A stretch of 64,000 bases of DNA. Origin: an uncultured Ectothiorhodospiraceae bacterium. GTDB taxonomy: Bacteria > Pseudomonadota > Gammaproteobacteria > Nevskiales > Oceanococcaceae. The stretch is from positions 1 to 64,000 of the forward strand of contig CAKZQS010000007.1 in assembly GCA_937141935.1 (NCBI GenBank), read 5' to 3'. Below are positions 57,205 through 64,000 of the stretch, in pieces (the stretch's first letter is position 1; each line of letters opens with the position of its first letter). A program made the translations under genes and the position numbers. Under the pieces are notes generated by a model. That model did not search any database. It was not told the origin of the DNA and was given only the letters and a program-made list of their open reading frames with translations.

Positions 57205-57270
57205 GCAGGGTCTCCCTGCGGGCGCTGGGCGGCAGTGGGGCGGCCCCGGGGGCGGGGGGCGCTGCCGCCC
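57205..57270. terminator. Hairpins between convergent MAPEG and thiolase genes
   Basis: GCAGGG-TCT-CCCTGC (57205-57219) and GGGCGGCAG/CTGCCGCCC (57227-57235 with 57262-57270) lie in the 121-base gap between two converging genes. There is no T run on either strand, so they are candidate weak bidirectional terminators. Confidence 0.35.
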
Positions 57271-57295
57271 GCCCGCCGCCCCGCAGGCCTGGCCC

Positions 57296-58477
57296 TTAGA
57301 GGCGCTCGACGGCCACGGCCACGGCTTCGCCGCCGCCGATGCACAGGCTGGCCACGCCGCGCGTCTTCTCGTAGCGCGCCAGCGCGTACAGCAGCGTGGT
57401 CAGGATGCGCGCGCCGGAGGCGCCGATGGGGTGGCCCAGCGCACAGGCGCCGCCGTGCACGTTGACGACGTCGTGGCTGATGCCCACGTCCTTCATCGCG
57501 GCCAGCGTGACGACGGCGAAGGCCTCGTTGATCTCCCACAGGTCCACATCGCTCGCGCTCCAGCCGGTCTTCTCCAGCAGCTTGGCCACGGCGCCGCCCG
57601 GGGCGGTGGTGAACCACTCGGGCTCATGCGAATGGCTGGCATGGCCGACGATGCGCGCCAGCGGCTTCAGGCCGCGGCGCTCGGCCTCGCTGGCGCGCAT
57701 CAGCACCAGCGCCGCGGCGCCATCGGAAATCGAGCTGGCGTTGGCCGCCGTCACGGTGCCGTCCTTGGCGAAGGCGGGCTTGAGCTGGGGGATCTTGTCG
57801 GCCTTGGCCTTGCCCGGCTGCTCGTCCACCTCGACCACGGTGTCGCCCTTGCGGCCGCTGATGATGACCGGCTCGATCTCGTCGGCGAACAGGCCCTCCT
57901 TGGTGGCCCGCTGGGCGCGGGTCAGCGATTCGATGGCGAAGTCATCCTGCTGGGCGCGCGAGAAGCCGTAGTTGTCGGCGGTGGCGTCGGCGTAGCAGCC
58001 CATCAGCTTGCCGCGCTCGTAGGCGTCTTCCAGCCCATCCAGGAACATGTGGTCGAAGACCTGGCCGTGGCCCAGGCGCATGCCGCCGCGGGCCTTGGGC
58101 AGCAGGTAGGGCGCGGCGCTCATGTTCTCCATGCCGCCGGCCACCATGATGTCGGCGCTGCCGGCGGTGATCAGGTCATGCGCCAGCATCACGGCCTTCA
58201 GGCCCGAGCCGCACATCTTGCTGATGGTGGTGGCGCCGGCCGCCAGCGGCAGCCCGCCGGCCAGGCTGGCCTGGCGCGCCGGGGCCTGGCCCTGGCCGGC
58301 CATCAGGCAGTTGCCCATGATGACCTCCTGCACCGCCTCGGGGTCGAGGCCGGCACGCTTCACGGCGGCGGCGATGGCGGTGCCGCCAAGCTGGGCGGCG
58401 GGCACGCTGGTCAGGTCGCCGAGCATGCCCCCCATGGGGGTGCGGGCGGCGCCGACAATCACAATCGGATCAGACAT
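57296..58477 (-). CDS. Acetyl-CoA acetyltransferase (thiolase)
   Basis: A 393-residue thiolase. The nucleophile is Cys89 (KMCGSGLKA), with the catalytic GHPIGASG and CIGGGEA near the end. The size and sequence are of the biosynthetic/degradative acetoacetyl-CoA thiolase group (AtoB/PhaA-like). The partner dehydrogenase lies 42 bases upstream in the same direction, so the pair probably handles short-chain or branched acyl-CoA breakdown. Confidence 0.92.
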   Translation of the reverse strand: MSDPIVIVGAARTPMGGMLGDLTSVPAAQLGGTAIAAAVKRAGLDPEAVQEVIMGNCLMAGQGQAPARQASLAGGLPLAAGATTISKMCGSGLKAVMLAHDLITAGSADIMVAGGMENMSAAPYLLPKARGGMRLGHGQVFDHMFLDGLEDAYERGKLMGCYADATADNYGFSRAQQDDFAIESLTRAQRATKEGLFADEIEPVIISGRKGDTVVEVDEQPGKAKADKIPQLKPAFAKDGTVTAANASSISDGAAALVLMRASEAERRGLKPLARIVGHASHSHEPEWFTTAPGGAVAKLLEKTGWSASDVDLWEINEAFAVVTLAAMKDVGISHDVVNVHGGACALGHPIGASGARILTTLLYALARYEKTRGVASLCIGGGEAVAVAVERL

Positions 58478-58519
58478 GGGGGACTCCTGTGGGGCTCGGG
58501 GACGGGGGCGGTGCGGCGC

Positions 58520-59281
58520 TTATTTGGGCGCCATGCGGATTGCGCCGTCCAGGCGAATGGTTTCGCCGTTGAGCATCGTGTTCTCGAAGATCTGCTGGGC
58601 CAGCTGGGCGTATTCGTCCGGCTTGCCCAGGCGGGCGGGGAAGGGCACCTGCGCGCCCAGCGAGGCCTGCGCCTCGGGCGGCAGCTCGGCCATCATCGGC
58701 GTTTCGAACAGGCCCGGGGCAATGGTCATCACGCGGATGCCGAACTTGGCCATCTCGCGGGCGATGGGCAGGGTCATGCCCACCACGCCGGCCTTGGATG
58801 CGGCATAGGAGGCCTGGCCGATCTGCCCATCAAAGGCCGCCACCGAGGCGGTGTTGATGATCACGCCGCGCTCGCCGGCGGCGTTGGCATTGCTGTCCAT
58901 CATGGCCGCGGCGGCCAGGCGGATCATGTTGAAGCTGCCGATCAGGTTGACCTGAATGACGCGGCTGAAGTTATCCAGCGGAATCGGGCCATCGCGGCCC
59001 ACGGTGCGCTGCGGCGCGCCGATGCCGGCGCAGTTGACCAGCCCGGTCAGGCCGCCAAAGGACTCGCGCGCGGCATCCACGGCCGCCTGCGCATCGGCCT
59101 CGTCGGTCACGTTGCAGCGCAGGAAGCGGCCGCCAATCTCTTCGGCCACCTGCTGGCCGCCGGCCTCGTTGAGGTCGGCCACAATGATCTTCGCGCCAGC
59201 GCCGGCCAGACGTCGCGCGGTGGCCGCGCCCAGGCCCGAGGCGCCGCCGGTCACAATGGCTACGGTTTCGGCAAGTTTCAT
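58520..59281 (-). CDS. Short-chain 3-hydroxyacyl-CoA dehydrogenase (SDR family)
   Basis: 253 residues. The NAD-binding TGGASGLG is at 11-18, NCAGIGAP follows, and the catalytic Ser146, Tyr159 and Lys163 are in [21 protein letters not shown] (split by position). The insert [18 protein letters not shown] is typical of HSD17B10/type 2 3-hydroxyacyl-CoA dehydrogenases. It is in an operon with the thiolase. Confidence 0.88.
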   Translation of the reverse strand: MKLAETVAIVTGGASGLGAATARRLAGAGAKIIVADLNEAGGQQVAEEIGGRFLRCNVTDEADAQAAVDAARESFGGLTGLVNCAGIGAPQRTVGRDGPIPLDNFSRVIQVNLIGSFNMIRLAAAAMMDSNANAAGERGVIINTASVAAFDGQIGQASYAASKAGVVGMTLPIAREMAKFGIRVMTIAPGLFETPMMAELPPEAQASLGAQVPFPARLGKPDEYAQLAQQIFENTMLNGETIRLDGAIRMAPK

Positions 59282-59422
59282 GGGTGTCTCCCGATTTCCG
59301 GACGGCGGATGCTAGCAGACGCGGCCCGCCCCGGCCCCGGCAGGCCAACCTCGTGCGGCCGGAGCTTCATGCGGCCGGCCCCAGTCGCCGGCGGCAGTGC
59401 GATTCCGCGAGCCGGCGCGGCC

Positions 59423-60058
59423 TCAGGGCCGCTGCGAGGCGGGGTAGCGGCACAGGTCGGCAATGCGGCAGTCGCCACAGTCCGGCTTGCGCGCCTTGCA
59501 CACATAGCGCCCGTGCAGGATCAGCCAGTGGTGCGCATGCTCCAGGTATTCGCCGGGGATGCGCGCCAGCAGGCCCTTTTCGACCGCCAGCGGTGTCTTG
59601 CCGGGGGCGATGCGGGTGCGGTTGGCCACGCGGAAGATGTGCGTGTCCACCGCCATCGTGGGCTCGCCAAAGGCCACGTTGAGCACGACATTGGCGGTCT
59701 TGCGGCCCACGCCGGGCAGGGCCTCCAGCGCGGCGCGCTCGCGCGGCACCTCGCCGCCGTGCTGCTCCAGCAGCAGCTGCGCCATCGCGATGATGTTCTT
59801 GGCCTTGCTGTTGAACAGGCCGATGGTGCGGATGTAGGGGGTCAGGCCCTCCACCCCCAGCGCGGCGATCTGCGCCGGCGTGTTGGCCACGGGGAAGAGC
59901 TTGCGCGTGGCCTTGTTCACGCCTACGTCGGTGGCCTGGGCCGACAGCGTCACGGCCACCAGCAGTTCGTAGGGGCTGGCGTACTCCAGCTCGGTCTGCG
60001 GCGTGGGGTCGGCCGCCTGCAGGCGGGCAAAAACGGCCGCAATGTCCTCCCGCGGCAT
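59423..60058 (-). CDS. nth: Endonuclease III
   Basis: DNA glycosylase/AP lyase for oxidised pyrimidines. The product has 211 residues, exactly the E. coli length. Lys120 in LPGVGRKTANVV and Asp138 in VDTHIFRVANR are the catalytic pair; Cys187, Cys194, Cys197 and Cys203 bind the 4Fe-4S cluster in the standard 6-2-5 spacing. The ATG at 60058 is chosen by length; a GTG at 60085 overlaps the kinase stop as TAGTG and may couple translation. Confidence 0.97.
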   Translation of the reverse strand: MPREDIAAVFARLQAADPTPQTELEYASPYELLVAVTLSAQATDVGVNKATRKLFPVANTPAQIAALGVEGLTPYIRTIGLFNSKAKNIIAMAQLLLEQHGGEVPRERAALEALPGVGRKTANVVLNVAFGEPTMAVDTHIFRVANRTRIAPGKTPLAVEKGLLARIPGEYLEHAHHWLILHGRYVCKARKPDCGDCRIADLCRYPASQRP

Positions 60059-60084
60059 CGGCCGCGGCAGCCCCTTCGCCGCCA

Positions 60085-61413
60085 CTAGCCCTTGGCCTGC
60101 AGCCGCGCGCTGGTCATCGCCAGGCGGAAAATCAGCGTCTCGGCAAAGGTGCGGTAATAGCTGAGCTGGCAGCCCTCGGAGACCTGCTCCACGGCGGCCT
60201 GCGTGACCCGCAGCGTCAGCACCTCGCTTTGCGCGATGACGCTGGCACTGCGCCGGCTGGCGGTGACAAAGCCCATCTCGCCAAAGACATCGCCCTTGGC
60301 CAGCGTGGACAGCACGGCGTCGCCCTTGCGCACCTCCGCCTCGCCCTGGGCAATGATGTAGAAGGCGTTGTCGGAGTCGCCCTCGCGGATGATGCGGTCG
60401 CCGGCGCGGAACTGCAGCATGGTGGCCACGGCCAGCAGCTCGTCGATCTCGGCATCGGCGAAATAGGTGAAAAAGCGCAGGCTGCGCAGCGCGTTGCGGT
60501 TTTCCTTGCGCCGCACCTGGCGCTCGGCGTGGCGGATGCGCGTGCTCATCTTGGCCAGCGCGGCGGCCACCTGCTCGCCGGTGGCCGGGCGCTTCTCCGG
60601 CTCCTTTTCCAGCAGCTGGTCGACCAGCGCGCACAGCGCCTCGGGCAGCTCCGGGCGCAGCGTCTTGAGCTGCGGCGCCGGCGCATAGCGCACCATCTCG
60701 AACAGCATCTTCATCTGCTGCGCCATGAAGGGCGGCTCGCCGGCCAGCAGGTGGTACAGCACGGCGCCCAGGCCATAAAGGTCGGTGCGCGGGCCAATGT
60801 TCTCGCGGGCCACCTGCTCGGGCGCCATGTAGGCGGGCGAGCCCACCACGGCCTGCGTGCTGACCCCGGCGCCCTGCATGAACTCGGCAATCGAGAAGTC
60901 CATGATCTTGGCGCCATCGGCCTGGCTCAGCATGATGTTGCCGGGCTTGATGTCCCGGTGCAGCACGCTGCGCTCGTGCGAATAGGCCAGGGCCTTGGCG
61001 CAGCGAAAGCCGATGTCGATGACCTCGTCGGCCGACAGCGGCCCGGCCTTGCCGGTGGCGTAATCGGACAGCGGGCGGCCGTCGATGTACTCCATCACGA
61101 TGTAGTTGAAGTCGCCTTCGGTGCCGGCGTCGTAGATGGAGACGATGTGCGGGTGGTGCAGCGAGCCGGCGGCATGCGCCTCGGCAAAAAAGGTGCGCTC
61201 GCTCTGGCTGTTGCTGCCGGTCTTGCGGGCCAGCGCCAGTTTCAGCGCCACCGTGCGCTTGACGAAGGGGTCGAAGGCCTTGAACACCACGCCGCAGGTG
61301 CCGCGGCCCAGTTCCTCGCCAATCTGGTACTTGCCCAGCTTGTCGGGCACGCCGCCATCGGCAAGGCGCGCCTCAAGCGCGGCCCGGGTCGAATGTGCTG
61401 ACTGACGCGGCAT
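60085..61413 (-). CDS. Ser/Thr protein kinase fused to a cyclic-nucleotide-binding domain
   Basis: 442 residues. The kinase domain is about 28-290: GRGTCG (36-41), ATP lysine Lys58, HRD at 152-154 with DIKPGN, and APE in AYMAPEQ. The DFG motif reads DFS (172-174). From about 325 a cyclic-nucleotide-binding domain follows: REGDSDNAFYII, then GDVFGEMGFVTASRRSASV, with the Glu and Arg that grip cyclic phosphate. No membrane span is seen. ATG 61413 has a strong GGGAG; ATG 61485 has none. It is directly followed by nth. Likely role: a soluble kinase gated by a cyclic nucleotide. Confidence 0.85.
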   Translation of the reverse strand: MPRQSAHSTRAALEARLADGGVPDKLGKYQIGEELGRGTCGVVFKAFDPFVKRTVALKLALARKTGSNSQSERTFFAEAHAAGSLHHPHIVSIYDAGTEGDFNYIVMEYIDGRPLSDYATGKAGPLSADEVIDIGFRCAKALAYSHERSVLHRDIKPGNIMLSQADGAKIMDFSIAEFMQGAGVSTQAVVGSPAYMAPEQVARENIGPRTDLYGLGAVLYHLLAGEPPFMAQQMKMLFEMVRYAPAPQLKTLRPELPEALCALVDQLLEKEPEKRPATGEQVAAALAKMSTRIRHAERQVRRKENRNALRSLRFFTYFADAEIDELLAVATMLQFRAGDRIIREGDSDNAFYIIAQGEAEVRKGDAVLSTLAKGDVFGEMGFVTASRRSASVIAQSEVLTLRVTQAAVEQVSEGCQLSYYRTFAETLIFRLAMTSARLQAKG

Positions 61414-61503
61414 CGCGGCTCCCTCTCCCGCTGCGCGCCCAGTGTACTGCAGCGGGGCGGTGCGGCCGGCCGTCTCTTCGTTCATGCCGGGTTCACGCCG
61501 GGG

Positions 61504-62406
61504 TCATGCCTGGCCGGCCGTCGCCTTGATCCAGGCGCCCGCCAGCATCAGCGCACGACGGGCCTCGGGCAGCCAGTCGGGCAGCGTCTGAAAATCGTGG
61601 AACATGTCGGCGAAGACCTCGACCTTGACCGGGGTGCCGGCCTCCCGCGCAGCCTGCGCGATCTGCCGCGCATCGTCCAGCAGGATGTCGTTGCCGGCGG
61701 CCTGGATATACAGCGGCGGCAGGCCGCGGTAATCGCCCAGCGCCGGCGACAGCGAGGGCGCGCCGAGGTCGGTGCCGGCGGCGTAGTACTCGGCGCACAG
61801 CGCCAGGTTGTCGCGGGTCAGCAGCGGCTCGTTGGCCCGGTTGCGGCGCAGCGAGTCGTTCTCCAGCCGCAAATCGCCCCAGGGGCAGATCAGGTAGGCG
61901 CAGGCGGGCAGGGGCTGGCCCGCGTCGCGCAGCGCGAACAGCGTGGCCAGTACCAGGCCGGCACCGGCCGAATCGCCGGCCAGCACCAGCGCGCTGTCCG
62001 GGTGGCGCTCGGCCACGGCGCGCAGCGCCCGCAGGGCGTCTTCGCCGGCCGCCGGCGCCGGGTGCTCGGGCGCCTTGCGGTAGTCCAGCGCATACACGGT
62101 GGCGCGGCAGGCGCGGGCCAGGTGGCTGCACAGCGCGCGGTGGGTGCGCGGCGAGCCAAACACATAGGCGCCGCCGTGCAGGTACAGCAGCACCCGGCGG
62201 GGGTCTGGCTGGGCCGGCGCGAAGCGCAGGGCCGGCCGGCCGGCCAGCCGATCCTCGTAGACCGTTATATCCTTCGCCATCCGCGACAGGCGGGTGAACC
62301 TTTCCAGATGGCGGCGCGCGGCTTCGACGGGGCGCGTGACGTCCAGGCCGGGCCGCAGCACGTGGCGCAAGGACCAGGCAAGCAAATGACTGCGCAAACT
62401 CGTCAA
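61504..62406 (-). CDS. HSL-type alpha/beta hydrolase (esterase)
   Basis: Hormone-sensitive-lipase family carboxylesterase. The oxyanion motif is LYLHGGAYVFGS, the nucleophile is in AGDSAGAG, and the late acid and histidine are in AAGNDILL and DMFHDFQ. The first ATG (62280) would leave only 35 residues before HGG. The frame upstream keeps the helical cap expected for this group (LRSHLLAWSLRHVLRPGLDV), so a TTG at 62406 (300 residues) or nearby TTG/GTG is more likely. It overlaps the 5' end of the divergent ABC gene by 21 bases. Cytoplasmic; substrate unknown. Confidence 0.65.
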   Translation of the reverse strand: MTSLRSHLLAWSLRHVLRPGLDVTRPVEAARRHLERFTRLSRMAKDITVYEDRLAGRPALRFAPAQPDPRRVLLYLHGGAYVFGSPRTHRALCSHLARACRATVYALDYRKAPEHPAPAAGEDALRALRAVAERHPDSALVLAGDSAGAGLVLATLFALRDAGQPLPACAYLICPWGDLRLENDSLRRNRANEPLLTRDNLALCAEYYAAGTDLGAPSLSPALGDYRGLPPLYIQAAGNDILLDDARQIAQAAREAGTPVKVEVFADMFHDFQTLPDWLPEARRALMLAGAWIKATAGQA

Positions 62407-63339
62407 GAAAGCAAAACCGCGTTCGATGGGGGCGCGATGGTAGCGCAAACCCCGGCCACCGGCCCGGTGCTCGAGGCCCGCGAGCTGCGCAAGAACTACG
62501 GCGAACTGGAGGCCGTGCGCGGCATCAGCTTCGCCGTGCCCGCCGGCTGCTGTTTCGGCCTGCTGGGCCCCAACGGCGCCGGCAAGACCACGACCATCGA
62601 AATGCTCGAAGGCGTGTTGCCGGCCAGCAGCGGCGAGGTCTGCTACCGCGGCCAGCCGCGCGACGGGCGCTTCCTGCAGGAGGTTGGCATCGCCTTCCAG
62701 GCCACGGCGCTGCAGGACTTTCTGACCGTGCGCGACCAGCTGCGTCTGTTTCGCAGCCTGTACGCCGACCCGCTGCCCGAGGACGAGCTGGTGGCGCTGT
62801 GCGCGCTGGAGCCGCTGCTCAACCGCGATTCGCGCAAGCTGTCGGGCGGCCAGCGCCAACGCCTGCTGCTGGCCCTGGCGCTGGTCAACGACCCGCAGCT
62901 GGTGTTCCTGGACGAGCCGACCACGGGCCTCGACCCGCAGGCCCGGCGCAATGTCTGGGCGGTGCTGGAGGCCATCAAGGCCCGTGGCAAGACGATCCTG
63001 CTGTCCACGCATTACATGGAGGAGGCCTACCGCCTCTGTGACGAGATCGCCATCATCGACCACGGCCGCATCATCGCCCAGGGCTCGCCGGACGCCCTGC
63101 TGGCCAGCCACTTCGACGAAACCGTCATCGCGCTGCCGGTGCCGGCCAGCGCGCTGCCCGACGACCTGCCGCTGGATTTCATCGAGACGGCGACCGGCGT
63201 CGAGATCATCACGCCCGACGTGGATTCGGCGCTGAAGGCGCTGGCCTTTGCCGGCACGCCGCTGAACGGCGTGGTGCTGCGCCACCGCACGCTGGAGGAT
63301 CTGTTCCTGGAGCTGACCGGCGAGGAGCTGCGCGCATGA
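62386..63339 (+). CDS. ABC transporter ATP-binding protein (ABC-2 exporter)
   Basis: 317 residues. Walker A is GLLGPNGAGKTTT, the signature LSGGQRQRLLLALAL, Walker B LVFLDEPTTGLD, and the H-loop LSTHYMEE. It resembles the drug/polysaccharide exporter ATPases that pair with an ABC-2 permease. The C-terminal 80 residues form the usual accessory domain. Start ATG 62386 with AAGGA about ten bases upstream; ATG 62438 is an alternative. The stop overlaps the permease start as ATGA. Confidence 0.9.
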   Translation: MTAQTRQESKTAFDGGAMVAQTPATGPVLEARELRKNYGELEAVRGISFAVPAGCCFGLLGPNGAGKTTTIEMLEGVLPASSGEVCYRGQPRDGRFLQEVGIAFQATALQDFLTVRDQLRLFRSLYADPLPEDELVALCALEPLLNRDSRKLSGGQRQRLLLALALVNDPQLVFLDEPTTGLDPQARRNVWAVLEAIKARGKTILLSTHYMEEAYRLCDEIAIIDHGRIIAQGSPDALLASHFDETVIALPVPASALPDDLPLDFIETATGVEIITPDVDSALKALAFAGTPLNGVVLRHRTLEDLFLELTGEELRA

Positions 63340-64000
63340 TGGGGCGGGTCTATGCGCTGCTGCATGCGCGCAACCTCGAGTTCCTGCGCGACCGCTCGAC
63401 GCTGGGCTGGAACGTGCTGCTGCCGCTGTTGCTGGTGGCCGGGCTGGCGGCCGTGTTCGGCAATGGGGTGCGGCCGTTGTTCAAGGTGGCCGTGGTCGGC
63501 GATGTGCCCACGGTGCAGGCGCAGACCCTGCTCGAGTTCACCGATTATGTGGCCGTCGATGACGCCGAGCGCTTGCGTCGCCAGGTGGCGCGCCACCAGA
63601 TCGATGCGCTGCTGCTGGCCGACAGCCGCGAATACTTTTACAACCCCGCCTCGCCCAAGGGCGCGGTGATCCACCGCATGCTGCAGGCGGTGCCCAGCTG
63701 GCAGGGCCGCATCGAGGAGGGCGCCGGGCTGCGCTACATCGACTGGCTGCTGCCGGGCATTCTGGGCATGAACATCATGTTCTCCTGCCTGTTCGGCGTG
63801 GGCTACGTGATCGTGCGCTACCGCAAGAACGGCTACCTGAAGCGGCTGTCGGCCACGCCGGTGCGGCCGCTGGATTTCGTGCTGGCCCAGGTGCTGTCGC
63901 GGCTGCTGCTGATCCTGCTGATCACGGTGGCGGTGTTTATCGGCACCGACTTCGTCTTCGAATTTCCCGTGCGCGGCAGCTATGCCGACCTGCTGTTGCT
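63336..64000 (+). CDS. ABC-2 type permease (3' end beyond the window)
   Basis: 221 residues seen, running off the right edge. The N-terminal span (NVLLPLLLVAGLAAVFGNG), a periplasmic loop of about 90 residues, then LLPGILGMNIMFSCLFGVGYVIVRYRKNGYLKRL and further spans. This is the ABC2_membrane plan, with a long first loop as in YadH/YhhJ-like exporters. It pairs with the ATPase through a 4-base overlap. The substrate cannot be told. Confidence 0.88.
   Translation, partial: MMGRVYALLHARNLEFLRDRSTLGWNVLLPLLLVAGLAAVFGNGVRPLFKVAVVGDVPTVQAQTLLEFTDYVAVDDAERLRRQVARHQIDALLLADSREYFYNPASPKGAVIHRMLQAVPSWQGRIEEGAGLRYIDWLLPGILGMNIMFSCLFGVGYVIVRYRKNGYLKRLSATPVRPLDFVLAQVLSRLLLILLITVAVFIGTDFVFEFPVRGSYADLLL

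Noticed and set aside
61414-61485. Kinase start at ATG 61485
   Set aside because: No ribosome-binding site; the ATG at 61413 has a strong purine-rich site five bases upstream.

Overview
The window is a GC-rich (roughly 70% by eye) chromosomal segment of a gammaproteobacterium. The evidence is the gene content and order typical of that class: prfA/hemA divergent from a TPR lipoprotein, lolB, ispE, tRNA-Gln, prs, rplY, pth and ychF; then aroK-aroB, a complete atpIBEFHAGDC operon, and glmU. An ectoine-breakdown cluster and a proline-oxidising PutA suggest a marine or moderately halophilic heterotroph, perhaps of the Nevskiales/Salinisphaerales/Xanthomonadales kind. The placement is an inference from gene content; no 16S rRNA gene is present.

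Layout. 1-9423: core translation, haem, lipoprotein and isoprenoid genes. 9463-15441: a 5.9-kb integrative element sits in an elongator tRNA-Met gene. It is bounded by a perfect 46-bp direct repeat, and all its genes read leftwards: a four-gene cargo operon (a STAS-like/HATPase protein, a DUF4325-type STAS-like protein, a single-span membrane protein and an unknown protein), then a Rep_trans-like replication protein, an excisionase-like protein and a tyrosine integrase. 15679-17725: a secreted or membrane NERD-domain protein and a hydrolase. 17913-22995: ectoine catabolism (M20 deacetylase candidate, doeD, doeA, doeC). 23062-28388: a small exported protein, a minimal-type PutA, an AlkB-like dioxygenase and a metallo-beta-lactamase-fold protein. 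28526-37653: glmS and two very large paralogous lipoproteins, closed by a textbook terminator. 37974-42174 (leftward): an MMPL/RND exporter, aroB and aroK. 42258-49507: the ATP synthase operon, with a perfect 27-nt palindrome in its promoter and a 97-bp inverted-repeat element between atpD and atpC. 49522-51550: glmU and an SGNH lipoprotein.

51640-55122 is a second accessory stretch. It holds a Phd antitoxin remnant, a 49-residue membrane protein, a gene cut by an IS3-family element, that IS itself (with an amber codon in its transposase) and a low-GC membrane protein. 55122-64000: an EamA transporter, a DUF938 methyltransferase, a MAPEG protein, thiolase and a short-chain dehydrogenase, endonuclease III, a Ser/Thr kinase fused to a cyclic-nucleotide-binding domain, an HSL-type hydrolase, and the start of an ABC-2 exporter that runs off the right edge.

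The best candidate for an undescribed system is the cargo operon at 12242-15102 on the tRNA-Met element. Its genes are tightly overlapped, lower in GC than the host, and couple a GHKL-type ATPase to a STAS-like partner and a membrane protein. The element's Rep gene appears to have its ribosome-binding site hidden in a 13-bp hairpin.
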